From the NCBI GenBank assembly GCA_964469925.1, contig CAYXZL010000006.1:11335-75334 (forward strand): a DNA stretch of 64,000 nt. The letters are read 5' to 3'. A model generated the notes under the pieces. The model made no database searches. It saw nothing but the letters and a program-made list of their open reading frames with translations, and was not told where the DNA came from. A program made the position numbers and the translations under genes. The stretch comes from CAYXZL01 sp964469925. Its GTDB lineage: Bacteria; Patescibacteriota; Gracilibacteria; Absconditabacterales; Absconditicoccaceae. Numbering within the stretch: position 1 is the stretch's first letter; the number at the start of each line of letters is the position of its first letter. Positions 10,698 through 21,896 of this stretch are shown piece by piece.

Positions 10698-11150
10698 ATG
10701 ATAAAGACCAAAGTATGAACAATAGTAATCAAAAACTATACTTCCAAATACTATGAATACTGCCTCACACTCAGAGAAAACTACCAACAACAATATAAAA
10801 AAAACCCAATAAATATTGATAAACACAATCACTATATACATTCTTCCGAAATCAAAAAAGTAGCACTGATCAATAAATGTATAGTATGATATCTACGAGC
10901 ACAGAACCAAGGAGATAGTATACACATTGTTTCTCTACACACGGAAACAAAGTACCAAAATCTTTGAATAGGAAGCAAACTTTTATCGTATGCAGAAAAA
11001 ATAGCAAAGAATCAGAACAAAACGCACATCACACTTTTATGTCGCAAGGACAATCTAATTGCTCTTCAATGGTATTACAAAAGATGATACCAAAACGTCC
11101 ATACTACAAAAAAAGCTCAACACAAACTAGCGAAAAGACTAATTGAGTAA
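10698..11150 (+). CDS. GNAT-family N-acetyltransferase
   Basis: A 150-aa Gcn5-related acetyltransferase, transferring an acyl group from acyl-CoA to an amine. The acetyl-CoA pyrophosphate loop is visible as YQNLGIGSKLLSYAEK (consensus Q/RxxGxG/A) near residue 95, with a following ALQWYYKRGYQ segment typical of the C-terminal GNAT helix and strand. It starts 10 nt after the second ATP-grasp gene and closes this operon. In amidoligase clusters such enzymes can modify the product or a free amine; that role here is an inference. About 220 nt without a recognisable gene or clear terminator separate it from the convergent hydrolase. Confidence 0.8.
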
Positions 11151-11371
11151 TAAGTTGGCATAAGCATAAAAAGCGGTATAGAAACCAAGATACAGTACAT
11201 CTAGAATGTCAACGGCAACACCAGATAGTAAACTACGTAGGTTAAAATAACAAAAAAAACCAGAAAAAACAAAGACTTAGCTGAAAAAGGTTTTTACAGA
11301 CCATATATCACTGATACGCAAAAGAGAGTAACAACTTGCACGTGAAAATCACTGCCTATAGCAGCATAAAA
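11151..11371. other. intergenic region between convergent genes
   Basis: 221 nt between the GNAT gene (+) and the AspA/AstE-like gene (-). I see no ORF, tRNA or clear terminator; only A/C-rich + strand sequence with a short GGTTTTT stretch near 11295. Confidence 0.4.
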
Positions 11372-12305
11372 CTATCATTCATATTCCAAAACAGAATACA
11401 TAATTCTTCGTTTAGGGATCTGATCAGCACCCCATACTGAGAAAACAAGACCAGACAAAGGACAGACAATATCTTCCCACTCCTGTCTCATCGGGTCAAA
11501 AAAACGTCACACGACATCACCTTTACAAACCTTATCACCAAGTCATATAGTCAATGAAATGATACCAGGGCGAGGAGTTTTAAAACCATACCTCGTGTCC
11601 AAAACATAATGTTTTTTAACACGAAGATCAGGAACTCACGGTAACAAACCGTAAACAGTCATAATATTACGAATGCCTCTCTGAACATCATCGTACCATT
11701 TTTGATAAAGCTTTTGTTCACCACCAACTTCCAAGGTCAACAACGGTTTTTTATACAGACGATTAACAGCGACAGCTAACATATTTTTGTGTCAATCTCT
11801 GGGAAGCAGTATAAGACTATCAAAAAGTTCGGCCATACGACGAGTAGTCATATCACAATGGGAATCAGTACATGCATGGAAACGAGGATGGGGAATAAGA
11901 ACTCATCTACCACCACTATCGTGGACATCGATACCATAGTCACAGTACTGATAAATAGAGTCCAAAAGACATTGAGCAGTATACTCAGAAAAAGATGACA
12001 GACCTTTCACACCAAAACATCTGTTCAAGTCTCTTCAATCCTCAAAAACATATCTTTGCATATGAGCAAAACCACTAATATTCAAAACTGGAATAATAGT
12101 CAGACGCCCAGTCATAGTATTTTCAATACACGAATCGATACACCACTGTAAAAACTGACTTACAACGGCAATACCATTAACTTCATCCCCCATGCATACC
12201 ACTAGACAACACAAAATGTGGACCAGGATGAGAACCTACAAACTCATAGTAAGGAATGCGACTACGATGTTCATAATAATCAACATGTAAAAGTTTTTTC
12301 TTCAT
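11372..12305 (-). pseudogene. AspA/AstE-family zinc hydrolase, frameshifted in a G5 tract
   Basis: A member of the succinylglutamate desuccinylase/aspartoacylase family (M14-like zinc amidohydrolases). Two frames must be joined. The ATG at 12305 opens a frame giving GSHPGPHFVLSSGMHG, then a run of five G (12187-12191 on the + strand as C5) shifts it to a TAA at 12177. In the other frame the protein continues GDEVNGIAVV, then GRDLNRCF, GIDVHDSGG, TVEVGG and a beta-domain tail ending at 11372. Removing one G restores HGDE, the zinc-binding His and Glu. The total of about 310 residues matches the family. It could be a real disruption, a slippery or phase-variable tract, or a sequencing error; an ATG at 12193 could also start the C-terminal part. 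It lies 8 nt behind the OLD nuclease gene. Confidence 0.72.
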
Positions 12306-12313
12306 ACCAAAAG

Positions 12314-14278
12314 CTATCTAAAAATCTGATCAAAGATATTGTTCAGTTCAGACCTATGAGAGTCGAAACTTGTATCTTTAAGTCGATGACCGAAATCATC
12401 ATGGCAAAAAGCTACAGTCATATCCAACCCCTTCATATGCAAACCAAGATAGGTCTCCAGATCGCCCCTCTGTAAAATATAGACTCCATCATCATAAAGG
12501 CTCGCAATATGTTTATAAATTTTATCATGAAGATCTGAGTCATATTTTTTGATATACTCAACCAACCTGCCATAAGATTTTTTATAATGCGTATGTCGAA
12601 CATTACGATACTTACGATTCATATCCTGATGAAGTTTATGAAAATTCACCTGCAAACCAGTATCAACAATATTGTCCCAATCTCACATATAGTAGGTACG
12701 TATACCAAACTTTTTCAAAAAGCTTCTTCGCCTTTTATATCATCACTTCCCATTAACATTGATAACCTCATAGTCTTTAACTTTCCCAATCCATCACTCA
12801 TGTTCGGACAAATAACGAAGATAATAATCAAAAAAATACTCATCCGTTTCACCCTCTACCATGATAATTCTATTAACAAAAAATACTTTTGCAGTATATC
12901 AATATTTAAGCATCTGAATAAGATTTGATTCACTAGCATCAAAACGACCATAACTGCTATGAATATGGGTTCACACTCACCTTCGCTCTAACCTATGAAC
13001 ATTATTAATAGTTAACTCATTGATCATAAGAGGGGAGTGTGTAGCCATAATGATTTGTATACCATATTGACTAGAAATATCCTTTAATAAATCCATCATG
13101 CGCTTCTGCTTTTGAGGATGCAAATGAAGCTCCGGTTCATCCATGACCAAAATGCCATTTTCTAAGCCATAACCAAAAAGAGTAAAAATGAGATACAAAA
13201 AAGACTGCTCTCAGGAACTTAATTCGTTAATACGATAACGATTACCAAAAGAATCAGAAAAATATAAAATTATCTTACCATCCTCCACAGAAGGAATAAG
13301 GTCTAAGCCCACATAAGTACGGATATAGTAAAGAAACATTTCATAAAAATGGGTATGGTAATCTGATCTCTCTCTAGCAGATTTTAAAGAAGCATCAATA
13401 TCAGAACGTTCCATTACCTGTACCTGTTCTTGAAAAGTTTTGTTTTTGTAGTGTTCTAGAAGTTTTTTTTTACACAAATAATAACCAACTGGAGGCTGTC
13501 ACTGTCTCTTCGTATCTTGAGCATAGATAATAGTATCCAAATCAGGTCCTGAAAAACGCTCAACGTTTTTATTAATAAACATATCAGTAAAATCTCTTGA
13601 AGGTCACAGTGTTGCAAAGGAACTATGTAAGGGCTTCAAAGGCTGTCACATAAGATAATGGTTGTGCAAAAGAAGACAAAGCTGAAACAATTCAAAGTAA
13701 CGAATATAGGTAAACCAACAATCATCATAATCACCATTCGATTCATGAGTTACAGAAAAAGAGCTGGTCTCTTCTTCTATATCAAACCAAAGCTTCACGT
13801 ATTTCACCTCACGAAGACGACCAAAATCAACAATAGGTGCAAAAGGAAATTCAACAAGAGAATAGGTATGAAGTATAGAAGAAAATAAGTCCTGATGGTC
13901 ATAAACAAAGCGGATATTGTGATAATCTCAATCACACAAAGCTAACTCAAAGTAGATACGAGACTCTCTCTCCAAAGATGCGAAATGTTTATGAATATAC
14001 TTATAATGCTGTTTCCTTTCAGTTATAACATCAGAAAAATACGCAACATTACTATCTCTAATGGGATCTGTATTAAGAATAAAATCCTTAAAAAGACCAA
14101 CTTTAACAGTCTGATTGATAATTTCTAAAAAATTACTTTTTCAAGAACCATTAGGACCAATAAAAATATTAAGTGATCATATATCATAAACATCAAATCT
14201 CACTCCACCAACAGTTCTAAGATCACTAACATAAGGGAAACTAAGAACATTAGAGATCTTGATCGTCGAGAGATGCAT
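12314..14278 (-). CDS. OLD-family ATP-dependent endonuclease (AAA ATPase + TOPRIM)
   Basis: A 654-aa protein with an ABC/SMC-like ATPase followed by a TOPRIM nuclease domain, the architecture of OLD (overcoming lysogenization defect) nucleases used in phage defence. It has Walker A FIGPNGSGKSNFLE near residue 38, ABC signature INELSSGEQSFLYL, Walker B GILVMDEPELHLHPQK with the His switch MATHSPLMI (about residues 365-420), then the TOPRIM glutamate segment IIMVEGETDEYFF and a DWD aspartate pair (GDWDNIVDTG) near residue 535. The start is the ATG giving MHLSTIKISN. No second defence gene such as a UvrD-like helicase is adjacent; instead it is followed by the AspA/AstE-like gene. The 178-nt divergent gap towards the malic enzyme contains only a short AAGGG/CCCTT inverted repeat. 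Confidence 0.85.
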
Positions 14279-14456
14279 GATCATTACCGAGACTAAAAAA
14301 TATATATCAAGTATACGTTTAGAAGACCTATAGAACAAAGTAATAAAAATAAGGGAAAACAAACCCTTAACATATAAAAAAAATGTGAGCTAGATAGGCT
14401 TTATTTATGCATCCAGAAAAATAAAATCCCCAAATTCACTTGATTATAAGCAATTC

Positions 14457-15590
14457 ATGGATTACAAAAAGCTTTCTCTGGAAAAACATAAATATCATAA
14501 CGGAAAGTTAACAATAAAATCAAAAGTTCCATTAACAAGTAGGGCAGAATTGGCAACATATTACACACCCTGAGTAGCTGCACCGTGTCTCGCAATCGCA
14601 AAAGACCAAACAAAAGCATATACATACACCTGGAAGTCAAACAGCGTAGCAATCATTAGCGACTGATCAGCAGTATTATGATTAGGAAACATAGGAGGAC
14701 TGGCAGGACTACCAGTCATGGAATGAAAGGCAATACTATTTAAAAAATTTGGAAATGTAGATGCAGTCCCCATTGTCACTACAACTCAAGATCCAAAAGA
14801 ATTAATTAATCTAATAGAAAATATAGCACCAAGTTTTTGATGAATAAATCTAGAAGATATAAAAGCACCTGGATGCTTCTATATAGAGGAAGAGCTTAAA
14901 AAAAGACTAAAAATACCTGTTTTTCACGACGACCAACATGGAACAGCCATCGTAGTCCTAGCATGACTAATAAACGCACTCAAACTAACACAAAAAAAAA
15001 TCGAACAAATAAAAATAGTAATATCTTGAGCATGAGCCGCAGGTATAGCAATCGCAAAACTTCTCATAAGTTACGGAGCACAACATATCATCATGACAGA
15101 CTCAAAAGGCATTCTCCACCACAAAAGAAAGGATATGAATGAATACAAAAAATCCATCGCGAAACACAACAAAGATAATATTGAATGAGATTTACATACA
15201 GCAATCATAAAGGCAGATGTCTTTATCTGAGTCAGTCAACCATGAGTACTCAAAGCAGCAGACATAAAGAACATGGCTAACCATGCTATAGTTTTCGCCA
15301 TGTCCAACCCAAACCCAGAAATAACTCCTGAGGAAGCAAAAAAATGAGGTGCCTATATTATAGCAACAGGAAGAAGCGACTTTCCAAATCAGATCAACAA
15401 TGTATTGGCTTTCCCATGACTTTTTAGGGGAGCATTAGACAAGAGAATAGAACAATTCACTGAAAAACATTTCATTGCTGCAGCAAAAGCAATAGCATGA
15501 CAAGTCAAAAGCCCAAGCCCATCAAAAATAATACCATCTATATTTACTCCCAAGTTATCGTCAAAAGTAGCAGAAATTGTAAAAAAATAA
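14457..15590 (+). CDS. malic enzyme, NAD(P)-dependent (oxaloacetate-decarboxylating)
   Basis: It converts malate to pyruvate, CO2 and NAD(P)H. The 377-aa protein has the YYTPGVAAPCLAI motif near residue 37, SNSVAIISDGSAVLGLGNIG near 65, the metal/catalytic segment FHDDQHGTAIVVLAGLINAL near 160, a Rossmann loop ISGAGAAGIAIAKLL near 192, and MSNPNPEITPEEA and ATGRSDFPNQINNVLAFP near 285-325. Many of these glycines are TGA. The length is typical of the short bacterial malic enzymes. In an organism with little central metabolism this may supply NADPH or pyruvate. It is followed by pgi/pmi after 31 nt. Confidence 0.94.
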
Positions 15591-15621
15591 AACAACACAT
15601 TTTTAATGTCATTATAAACTC

Positions 15622-16620
15622 ATGAAAAAACACATTGAACAGTTCCCACTCTACCTACAAAAAGGATATGAAATAGCAAAAAACCAAGATTTATCAAAGT
15701 TTAAAAACACGTTTTCCAATATAATTTGCATATGAATGTGATGATCCAGTATGGCATCCGAATTAATAAAATCCCTAGTAGAAAGAAGCCAAAACTCATA
15801 CCCCGTAGAGCTCGTACAAGACTATCAAGTACCAAATCGAGTATCATCAAAAACACTAATGATCGTCTGCTCTTACTCTGGAAACACAGAAGAAACTGTA
15901 ACAGCAATGAAGGATTGACTGCAAAAAGGAGCACAAATGATTGCAATTACATCATGATGAGCTCTCTACGATTATGCTCATGAAAAAAACAAAACACTAA
16001 TACAGATGCCCAAAGGGATTGAACCCAGGGCTGCCTTACCATATTCCTTTGCGATACAACTATGCATAGCTGAAAAATTGGGAATTATAAATGTATCAGT
16101 ACAAGAAACCATTAATCACCTATTCTCATACACACAAAACCATGACAGCATAAGACAACAAGCAAAACTACTGGCAAAAGAATTGTACAACACAATACCC
16201 ATAGTGTACGCAACACCAAATTTTAAAGGAGTCGCAATTCGTTTTCGTCAACAATTAAATGAAAACAGCAGGATGTTGTGCCGACATCATATCATACCAG
16301 AAATGAACCATAACGAACTATTATGACGGCAAGAATGAAACGATCAAGTAAAGGTGGTTTTTTTATCCGACCCACAAGAAAGACAGATCAACAAGGTAAG
16401 GTATGAATTAACAAAAAAAATATTGTCAGAAAGAAATGTGAAATACTTCGATATCACGATGAAGTGAGACACAATAGCTAAAAAAATGCTAACAACAATA
16501 TACTATGTAGATCGAATCTCATACTATACGGCACTAGAAAGGAAGGTAAACCCTGATTGAATGGAAATAATCGAGCAACTTAAAAATGAATTGAAAAAAC
16601 ACTCAGAACCAAGATTATAA
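15622..16620 (+). CDS. bifunctional phosphoglucose/phosphomannose isomerase
   Basis: Interconverts fructose-6-phosphate with glucose-6- or mannose-6-phosphate. The 332-aa protein has two SIS domains: IGMGGSSMASELIK near residue 37 (the glycines use three TGA codons), MIVCSYSGNTEETVTAM near 80, KGIEPRAALPYS near 130 (the bifunctional PGI/PMI variant has this ERAA-like segment), and the catalytic IIPEMNHNELLG near 225. The short length and the HNEL motif identify the archaeal-type PGI/PMI family rather than classical PGI. It probably forms an operon with the preceding malic enzyme. Confidence 0.93.
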
Positions 16621-16662
16621 CGGGGAAAGCATCCAAACACTTTATTTGAAACACAAATAACC

Positions 16663-16944
16663 ATGAGGTATCTTCTAATAGCTGCAATTTGCTTTCTATT
16701 GTGAGCAATACTATGAGCTCAACGATGACTAAAAAAATTAAGAACCGAAGCAGTAAGCCTAGCAGTACAAATTTACGAACAAGGAGTACAAGACACAATA
16801 AACAGTGATAGTATCAAAAACTCTCAGTTTTCAATACAGGCTCAAGACTTCTTTAAACAGCAAACCGAGTCGTTTAAAAAGCAAGCCAGTAACTATGCAA
16901 AAGAACTCATTAAACAAGAAATCAATAAAGTATTTAATCAATAA
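16663..16944 (+). CDS. small single-pass membrane protein, unknown
   Basis: A 93-aa protein with one N-terminal hydrophobic segment (YLLIAAICFLLGAILGAQRG, two glycines TGA), followed by a charged, Gln/Lys-rich helical domain with coiled-coil character (SIQAQDFFKQQTESFKKQAS). It resembles YtxH-like small proteins in overall build, but I recognise no family. It sits 42 nt after the isomerase gene and converges with the Kef antiporter, 20 nt apart. Confidence 0.7.
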
Positions 16945-16964
16945 AAACACATAAAGCACGCCCC

Positions 16965-18686
16965 CTAAAGACGATACAAGTGATTAACATGAAGTCTTTT
17001 CTCATCAGCATAACCACTACTCTCATAACCGTGCTTCTCTATAATCATCGCAGTATGAAAACCGCCAATAACATGTGGAACAACAACATAATCAGCTCAT
17101 GCGTCATAAAGCTCAATAGCATCAATTGAACTTCAGGCCTCACAAATCACGACAATTTCAAAGGAAAGAGATCAAACAAACCTTAAAAGAGACATATTCG
17201 AGTAAAAATCTTGAGACGTTGAAACAATCATTTTCACGTGAGAAAAATCTATTCACTCAAAACTATCAATATTCGCGATATCTCAATACAAACAAGGCAA
17301 TCAAAGAAATTTTAGAGATTTAATAATACGAGGATCGTAATCAATAACGAGAAAAGAAAAATTATTCTTCAACAATATATCACTTATAATTTTTCATCAT
17401 CTCCTATATCAAACCAACAATACATCGTACGACTCTGAGGAAGGGGGAGAGTGTTGCTTCAGTCCATTTCTAGAAACAAGACGAGCAAAAGACTCAAACC
17501 ACTGACAAAACCTATCAGCAAAAGCAAAATAATAACTTGAACCCGCCATCGTAATCAGACCGATCATAGTGACCATAACCAAGATTTGAGAATCCTGAAT
17601 ATGACCAGCAGCATATCACACACCAACAAGAATAAACGAAAACTCACTAATTTGTGCTACAGTGAAACCAACCATTAAAGAAGTTTTGGGGGCATAACCC
17701 ATACGTCATAACAATAAGACAACAATAAATGGATTACCAAAAAGAACAAATAAGGACAAAACAACAATGGGGAAAATATAGTCACTAATATTACCAAATT
17801 GCAAAGTAGATCATAAATAGACAAAAAACAGTACAATAAAAAAGTCTCTCAAAGGTTTCATTTTGTTCACAATCTCAAACTTATAAGGAAGTCAGGCCAG
17901 ACTTACTCAAGCCAACAGAGCACCAACTTCCATGGAGAAACCCAAAGCTTGAAAGAAAGAAGCCAAAATCATGCACCAAGCCAATGAAAAAAGAAGCAAA
18001 TATTCTTGCGAACGTGCAAAATAAGAAACAAGTTCAGAAATAACGTATTTCATAGATAACCACAAAAAAACACCTACAACAAAAACCTTAACCAATAGCG
18101 AAACAACAAAAGAACTCATTGCAACATCAGGACCAGCAGACTGTAAAGCAGAGACCAAAACTAAAAAAAACATAGCAACAATATCCTGAACAATCAACAT
18201 ACCAATAGAAATCTTACCAAACAACTCATTAGCAACACCCTTATCAGTAAGGATTTTAACAATAATGATGGTACTACTAAAAGCCAAAGCGACAGAAACA
18301 TAAAAACTCGTAATCACATCGAATCACAAAAAAAGAACAAGAAAAAATCAAATAAGAGTAGTAAATATTATTTGACCAAAACCGACAACAAGTGAAGCCT
18401 TACCGCAATCTTTAATAACCTTAGGGTTCAATCCCAATCCAACAATAAAAAGCAAAAGTGCGATACCAATATGAGAAAATGTCTCCAAGACCTCTTTCTC
18501 ACGAATAAAACCAAGAAAATAAGGACCAGCAATAATACCAATGATAATGTAACTCACAATTATCGGCTGTTTAAAAATCCTAGTAAAAACAACCGCTATA
18601 AGAACAAAAAAAAGCAAAACACTCAATTCAACAAAAGGGCTAGAAAGGACTGCGTTATAAAACATATCCTGAAAATTAAAAATCAT
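16965..18686 (-). CDS. Kef-type monovalent cation:proton antiporter (CPA2) with RCK/TrkA-N domain
   Basis: A 573-aa membrane protein. About residues 15-395 form 11-12 transmembrane helices of the Na+/H+ exchanger fold, with FKQPIIVSYIIIGIIAGP near the start, ALAFSSTIIIVKIL (helix-5 region) and GMLIVQDIVAMFFLV bearing the conserved QD pair. From about residue 430 there is a Rossmann-type TrkA-N domain (YDVLLVGYRRGGKIISDIL, then FLVIDYDPRIIKSL) that would sense nucleotides. It ends at TAG 16965. It likely exports K+ or Na+ in exchange for protons. It is transcribed alone on the minus strand, between convergent and divergent + strand genes. Confidence 0.92.
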
Positions 18687-18957
18687 TCAGCCAAAGAAGG
18701 AAAGTAAACCTAAAACGCAACACAATTGTAAATAGGAGTTAAAAAAAAGCAATATACTACATACAATGTAGAAGTTACACATAGAAAACAGAAAAAACAC
18801 ATATAATAAGGTTAGGTTTATAACTCACGTACACTCAAAAATTTGACTAACAAAACCTTGAAAAATACTTACTATCCAGGCGACAAAACACACAAACTAT
18901 ACAGAAAATAAAGTATAATTACATGTCGCAAGCAAATATTTATGAAACAAATTTATA
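18687..18957. other. intergenic region, divergent promoters expected
   Basis: 271 nt between the Kef gene (-) and the PLD-like gene (+). It holds a small perfect hairpin (CTACAT/ATGTAG, 18757-18771) and a TATAAT at 18914-18919 without a clear -35, which may be the -10 of the downstream gene. No ORF of convincing size or tRNA was seen. Confidence 0.4.
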
Positions 18958-19983
18958 ATGAGTATAAAAAAACGAATCATAATATGAGCAATAGGAATCA
19001 CTACCTGGATGACATACGGTCTTTACTATTGACAAATAAAGCTCGAACGAGGTGAAAATAAAATCAATGTACAGGATTGAAAAGAAATAAGTATAAATCT
19101 ACAAAACATAAGCGGAACAATGTATATCACGCCGAATATAGGGGAAAACCGATTAAAAATAGTTGCTGAAACACAAAAAAAAATTTACGGAGAAGTATAC
19201 AATATTACAGAAAAACGTGCAAAAAATTTATTAGAAGAAAAAGCACAACAACAGGCTGACATCAAAATAATTATGGAAGATAAGCAATACAAACAATACA
19301 AATCATATTTCCGAGACTTAAAAAACCAATTGGCACCATACCAAAATGTCACAATTGAAAACGATAAAAAGATGAAAACAAACTACGTCCATGCAAAATT
19401 CTTTGTAACAGACACCAATAGTATAATCCAAACAGCCAATCTCACACATGCGTGACTATTTAACAACAAAGAACATATGTTCATAACCAAAGACGAAGGA
19501 ATAAGAAAAAGTTTACAAACAATTATAGAAAAAGATCTAAACGGGGAAATGATAAAACAAGAAGATATACACCAAAATATTCTAATCTGTAATATAAACT
19601 GCAGACCAATAATTGAAAACCTGCTCAAAAGTGCTAAAAAAAACATCATCATTGAAACGCAGTACATTACAGACCCAAGTATCATAAAAATAATACAAAG
19701 CCAATCAAAAAACCAAAATACAGACATTCACATTATCGTTGCCAACACGGCAGAAAATGATGACTTAACGTATCAAATACCAAAAAAAATACGAAAAAAA
19801 TACAATGCAAAACCATACCTGCACACAAAGACAATGTTAATTGATGATAAAATTCTTCTGATTGGAAGTATGAATCTCTCAACAAATTCACTCGACAATA
19901 ATAGAGAAGTTGGTATTATGCTGACAGACAAACACATAATTGAACAATTCAAAAAAGACTTTTTTTACGATCGATCGTTATAG
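18958..19983 (+). CDS. phospholipase D-like protein, membrane-anchored
   Basis: A 341-aa member of the PLD superfamily (phosphodiesterases or phosphatidyl transferases). An N-terminal hydrophobic anchor (IIIGAIGITTWMTYGLYYG) is followed by two HKD motifs: VHAKFFVTDTNSIIQTANLT near residue 142 and LHTKTMLIDDKILLIGSMNL near 300. Each has the His, Lys and Asp, and the second also has the GSMN segment and a downstream NRE. The domain is probably outside the membrane. It could be a cardiolipin-synthase-like enzyme or a secreted nuclease. The next gene starts 12 nt later. Confidence 0.88.
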
Positions 19984-19994
19984 AAGTTAAAAAC

Positions 19995-20483
19995 ATGAAC
20001 ACAATAATCCTGTGCAGCTATGATGAAAAGCTTCTACCACAAAAACAAAGTATCGGTGCAGTATGTCGAGACATCAGGGTTGCAAAAAAGATAGTGCTAA
20101 AGTCAAGAACCTGTTGTCAAGTAAAAACATGACTCAAAATTTATAGCCCACCAGGATGGTGTACCAAAATATATGCTAGAAGCGGATTGCCCATCAAGAA
20201 GTGATTGATGCTAGCCAATGGCACAGCCATCATTGATTCAGACTATAGGTGAGAATGTATTGTATTATTATACAATTTTATACAATCCGACATGTTATTA
20301 GAAAAATATACAAGAGTAGCACAAATCGAATTTTGTCCCTATTATATCGAATCAAAACGTTATGGATACCAAGACACTCCTGAACTCATACAAATATGTG
20401 ATCAAGAAATATATAAAAGCTTTGATAAACAATATCCTAGTGAAAGGGGGAAAGGGAAGTTCCATAGTACAGGCAGTAACTAA
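19995..20483 (+). CDS. dut: dUTP diphosphatase (dUTPase)
   Basis: Hydrolyses dUTP to dUMP and PPi, keeping uracil out of DNA. The 162-aa protein shows trimeric-dUTPase motifs: motif 1 GAVCRDIRV near residue 22, motif 2 YARSGLPIKKG near 68, motif 3 NGTAIIDSDYRGECIV near 83, motif 4 RVAQIEF, and C-terminal motif 5 RGKGKFHSTG that closes over the active site. Motif 1 is somewhat unusual (AVCRDIRV instead of AGYDLRA), so a related dCTP deaminase was considered, but motifs 2, 3 and 5 fit Dut. Cys residues are frequent. The gene lies among nucleotide-hygiene and housekeeping genes. Confidence 0.87.
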
Positions 20484-20527
20484 TCAAGAAAACAGTATGA
20501 TGGTGAAAAATTTTTAGTTAATGCATT

Positions 20528-21094
20528 ATGAGTTACATGATAACAGATATTAAAAAAATAAAAAGAGTAGGAGTCGGAACACTGAAACAAAATAAACAAG
20601 ACAGTATAAAAGAAGCATTAAAAAGAATAGGTGTAGGTAATATAGAAATAAGGGGATATCAAGTCAACTCTTGAGTAAGTAGTATGCCAAGCAGTAGAGA
20701 AGAAACAATGCAATGAGCAATGAACAGAGCGAGAGCATGTTTCGAAAAAGACGACAGTATTGAGTTAGCATGCTGATTAGAATGATGAATATATTTTGCA
20801 CCAGACAACACAAAAGTGTACATGACATGAGCAGTGTCAATCATTGATAAAACATGATACGAAAATACCATAATGTGATGAGATATATTATTGCCGCACT
20901 CCTTTACAAAGGAACTAAAAAAATGAACAGAATTAGCTCACATTATGGATAAGCTACGTGACGAACAAAACACAAATCACAGAGAATGAGCAGTATGATT
21001 TTTTACTCAAAACGCAATAAGCAGGACACAAGCCTTTGAAAACATAGTCATTTGTTGCCTAGTACCTCGGTTGCATTCTAATCTCTACCAATAA
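20528..21094 (+). CDS. yjjX: inosine/xanthosine triphosphatase (YjjX family)
   Basis: A house-cleaning phosphatase for non-canonical purine triphosphates. The 188-aa protein shows VGVGTLKQNKQDSIKEAL near the start (the GSTNPVKIEA-like substrate loop), PSSREETMQGAMNRARAC near residue 58, ACGLEGGIYF near 80, and HREGAVGFFTQNAISRTQAFE near 150 (the family's GAVGxLT). Two in-frame ATGs (20528 and 20537) are equally possible starts. Paired with dut just upstream, it suggests a nucleotide-pool sanitation unit. Confidence 0.85.
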
Positions 21095-21104
21095 AATCAT
21101 CATA

Positions 21105-21884
21105 ATGAAAAAGGGGAGTATAAAAACAAAAGAAGAAATCAAAAACATCAAGGAAGCTGGAAACTACCTTAATGAAATACTGCATATGAATAGAAAAAGT
21201 GCCAAAGAGTGAGTCAGCCTCAAACAATTAGAAGCAAACACAGACAATTACCTCAAGAAAAACAAAATTACATGATCGTTCAAATGATACCAAGGTTTCC
21301 CAACAAACCTATGTCTCTCAGTCAATGATTGTGTCGTGCATGGAATACCCGATGATTATATACTAAAAAATGGAGACTTACTAAAAATTGATTGCGGAGT
21401 AACGTACAAAAACAACATTGCAGATGCAGCCATTAGCGTTATCATAGGATGAAATCACACAAACCCATTAGCAGAAAAATTACTAAGAGTAACAAAGTCT
21501 TGATTGGACAATTGCTTACATCATCTGAGAGCATGAGACACAATATATCCATTCAGTTCAGCAATATTCAACTTTGTAACCAAAAGCGGCTGCAGTGTTA
21601 TCAAGGCCTTGACTGGACATGGTGTAGGTAATACAGTGCACGAACCACCCTACATCTACAATCGACCCCACCCAGACACAAAAAAGATAACACTACATGA
21701 AGGAATGGTACTGGCAATAGAACCGATCACATCCATTACTTCGGAAGACTTCACAGAAAAGAAAGGTAATACGTGGAACCTCTATACTAAAAACTGAGAT
21801 CTCTGAGCACAATGGGAATACACAATTCTTATAACCCCCAATGGCAACGAAATATTAGCTTGACTACAAGACACAATGTTTTAA
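21105..21884 (+). CDS. map: methionine aminopeptidase, type I
   Basis: Removes the initiator methionine from nascent proteins. The 259-aa protein carries the five metal ligands: LKIDCGVTYKNNIADAA (two Asp, near residues 97 and 108), LTGHGVGNTVHEPPYI (His near 172), MVLAIEPIT (Glu) and QWEYTILIT (Glu). FPTNLCLSVNDCVVHGIP is the usual substrate-pocket segment. No N-terminal SH3-binding extension is present, so this is the short MAP-Ia form. It follows yjjX by 10 nt. Confidence 0.94.
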
Positions 21885-21896
21885 TCAAAAAATAGT

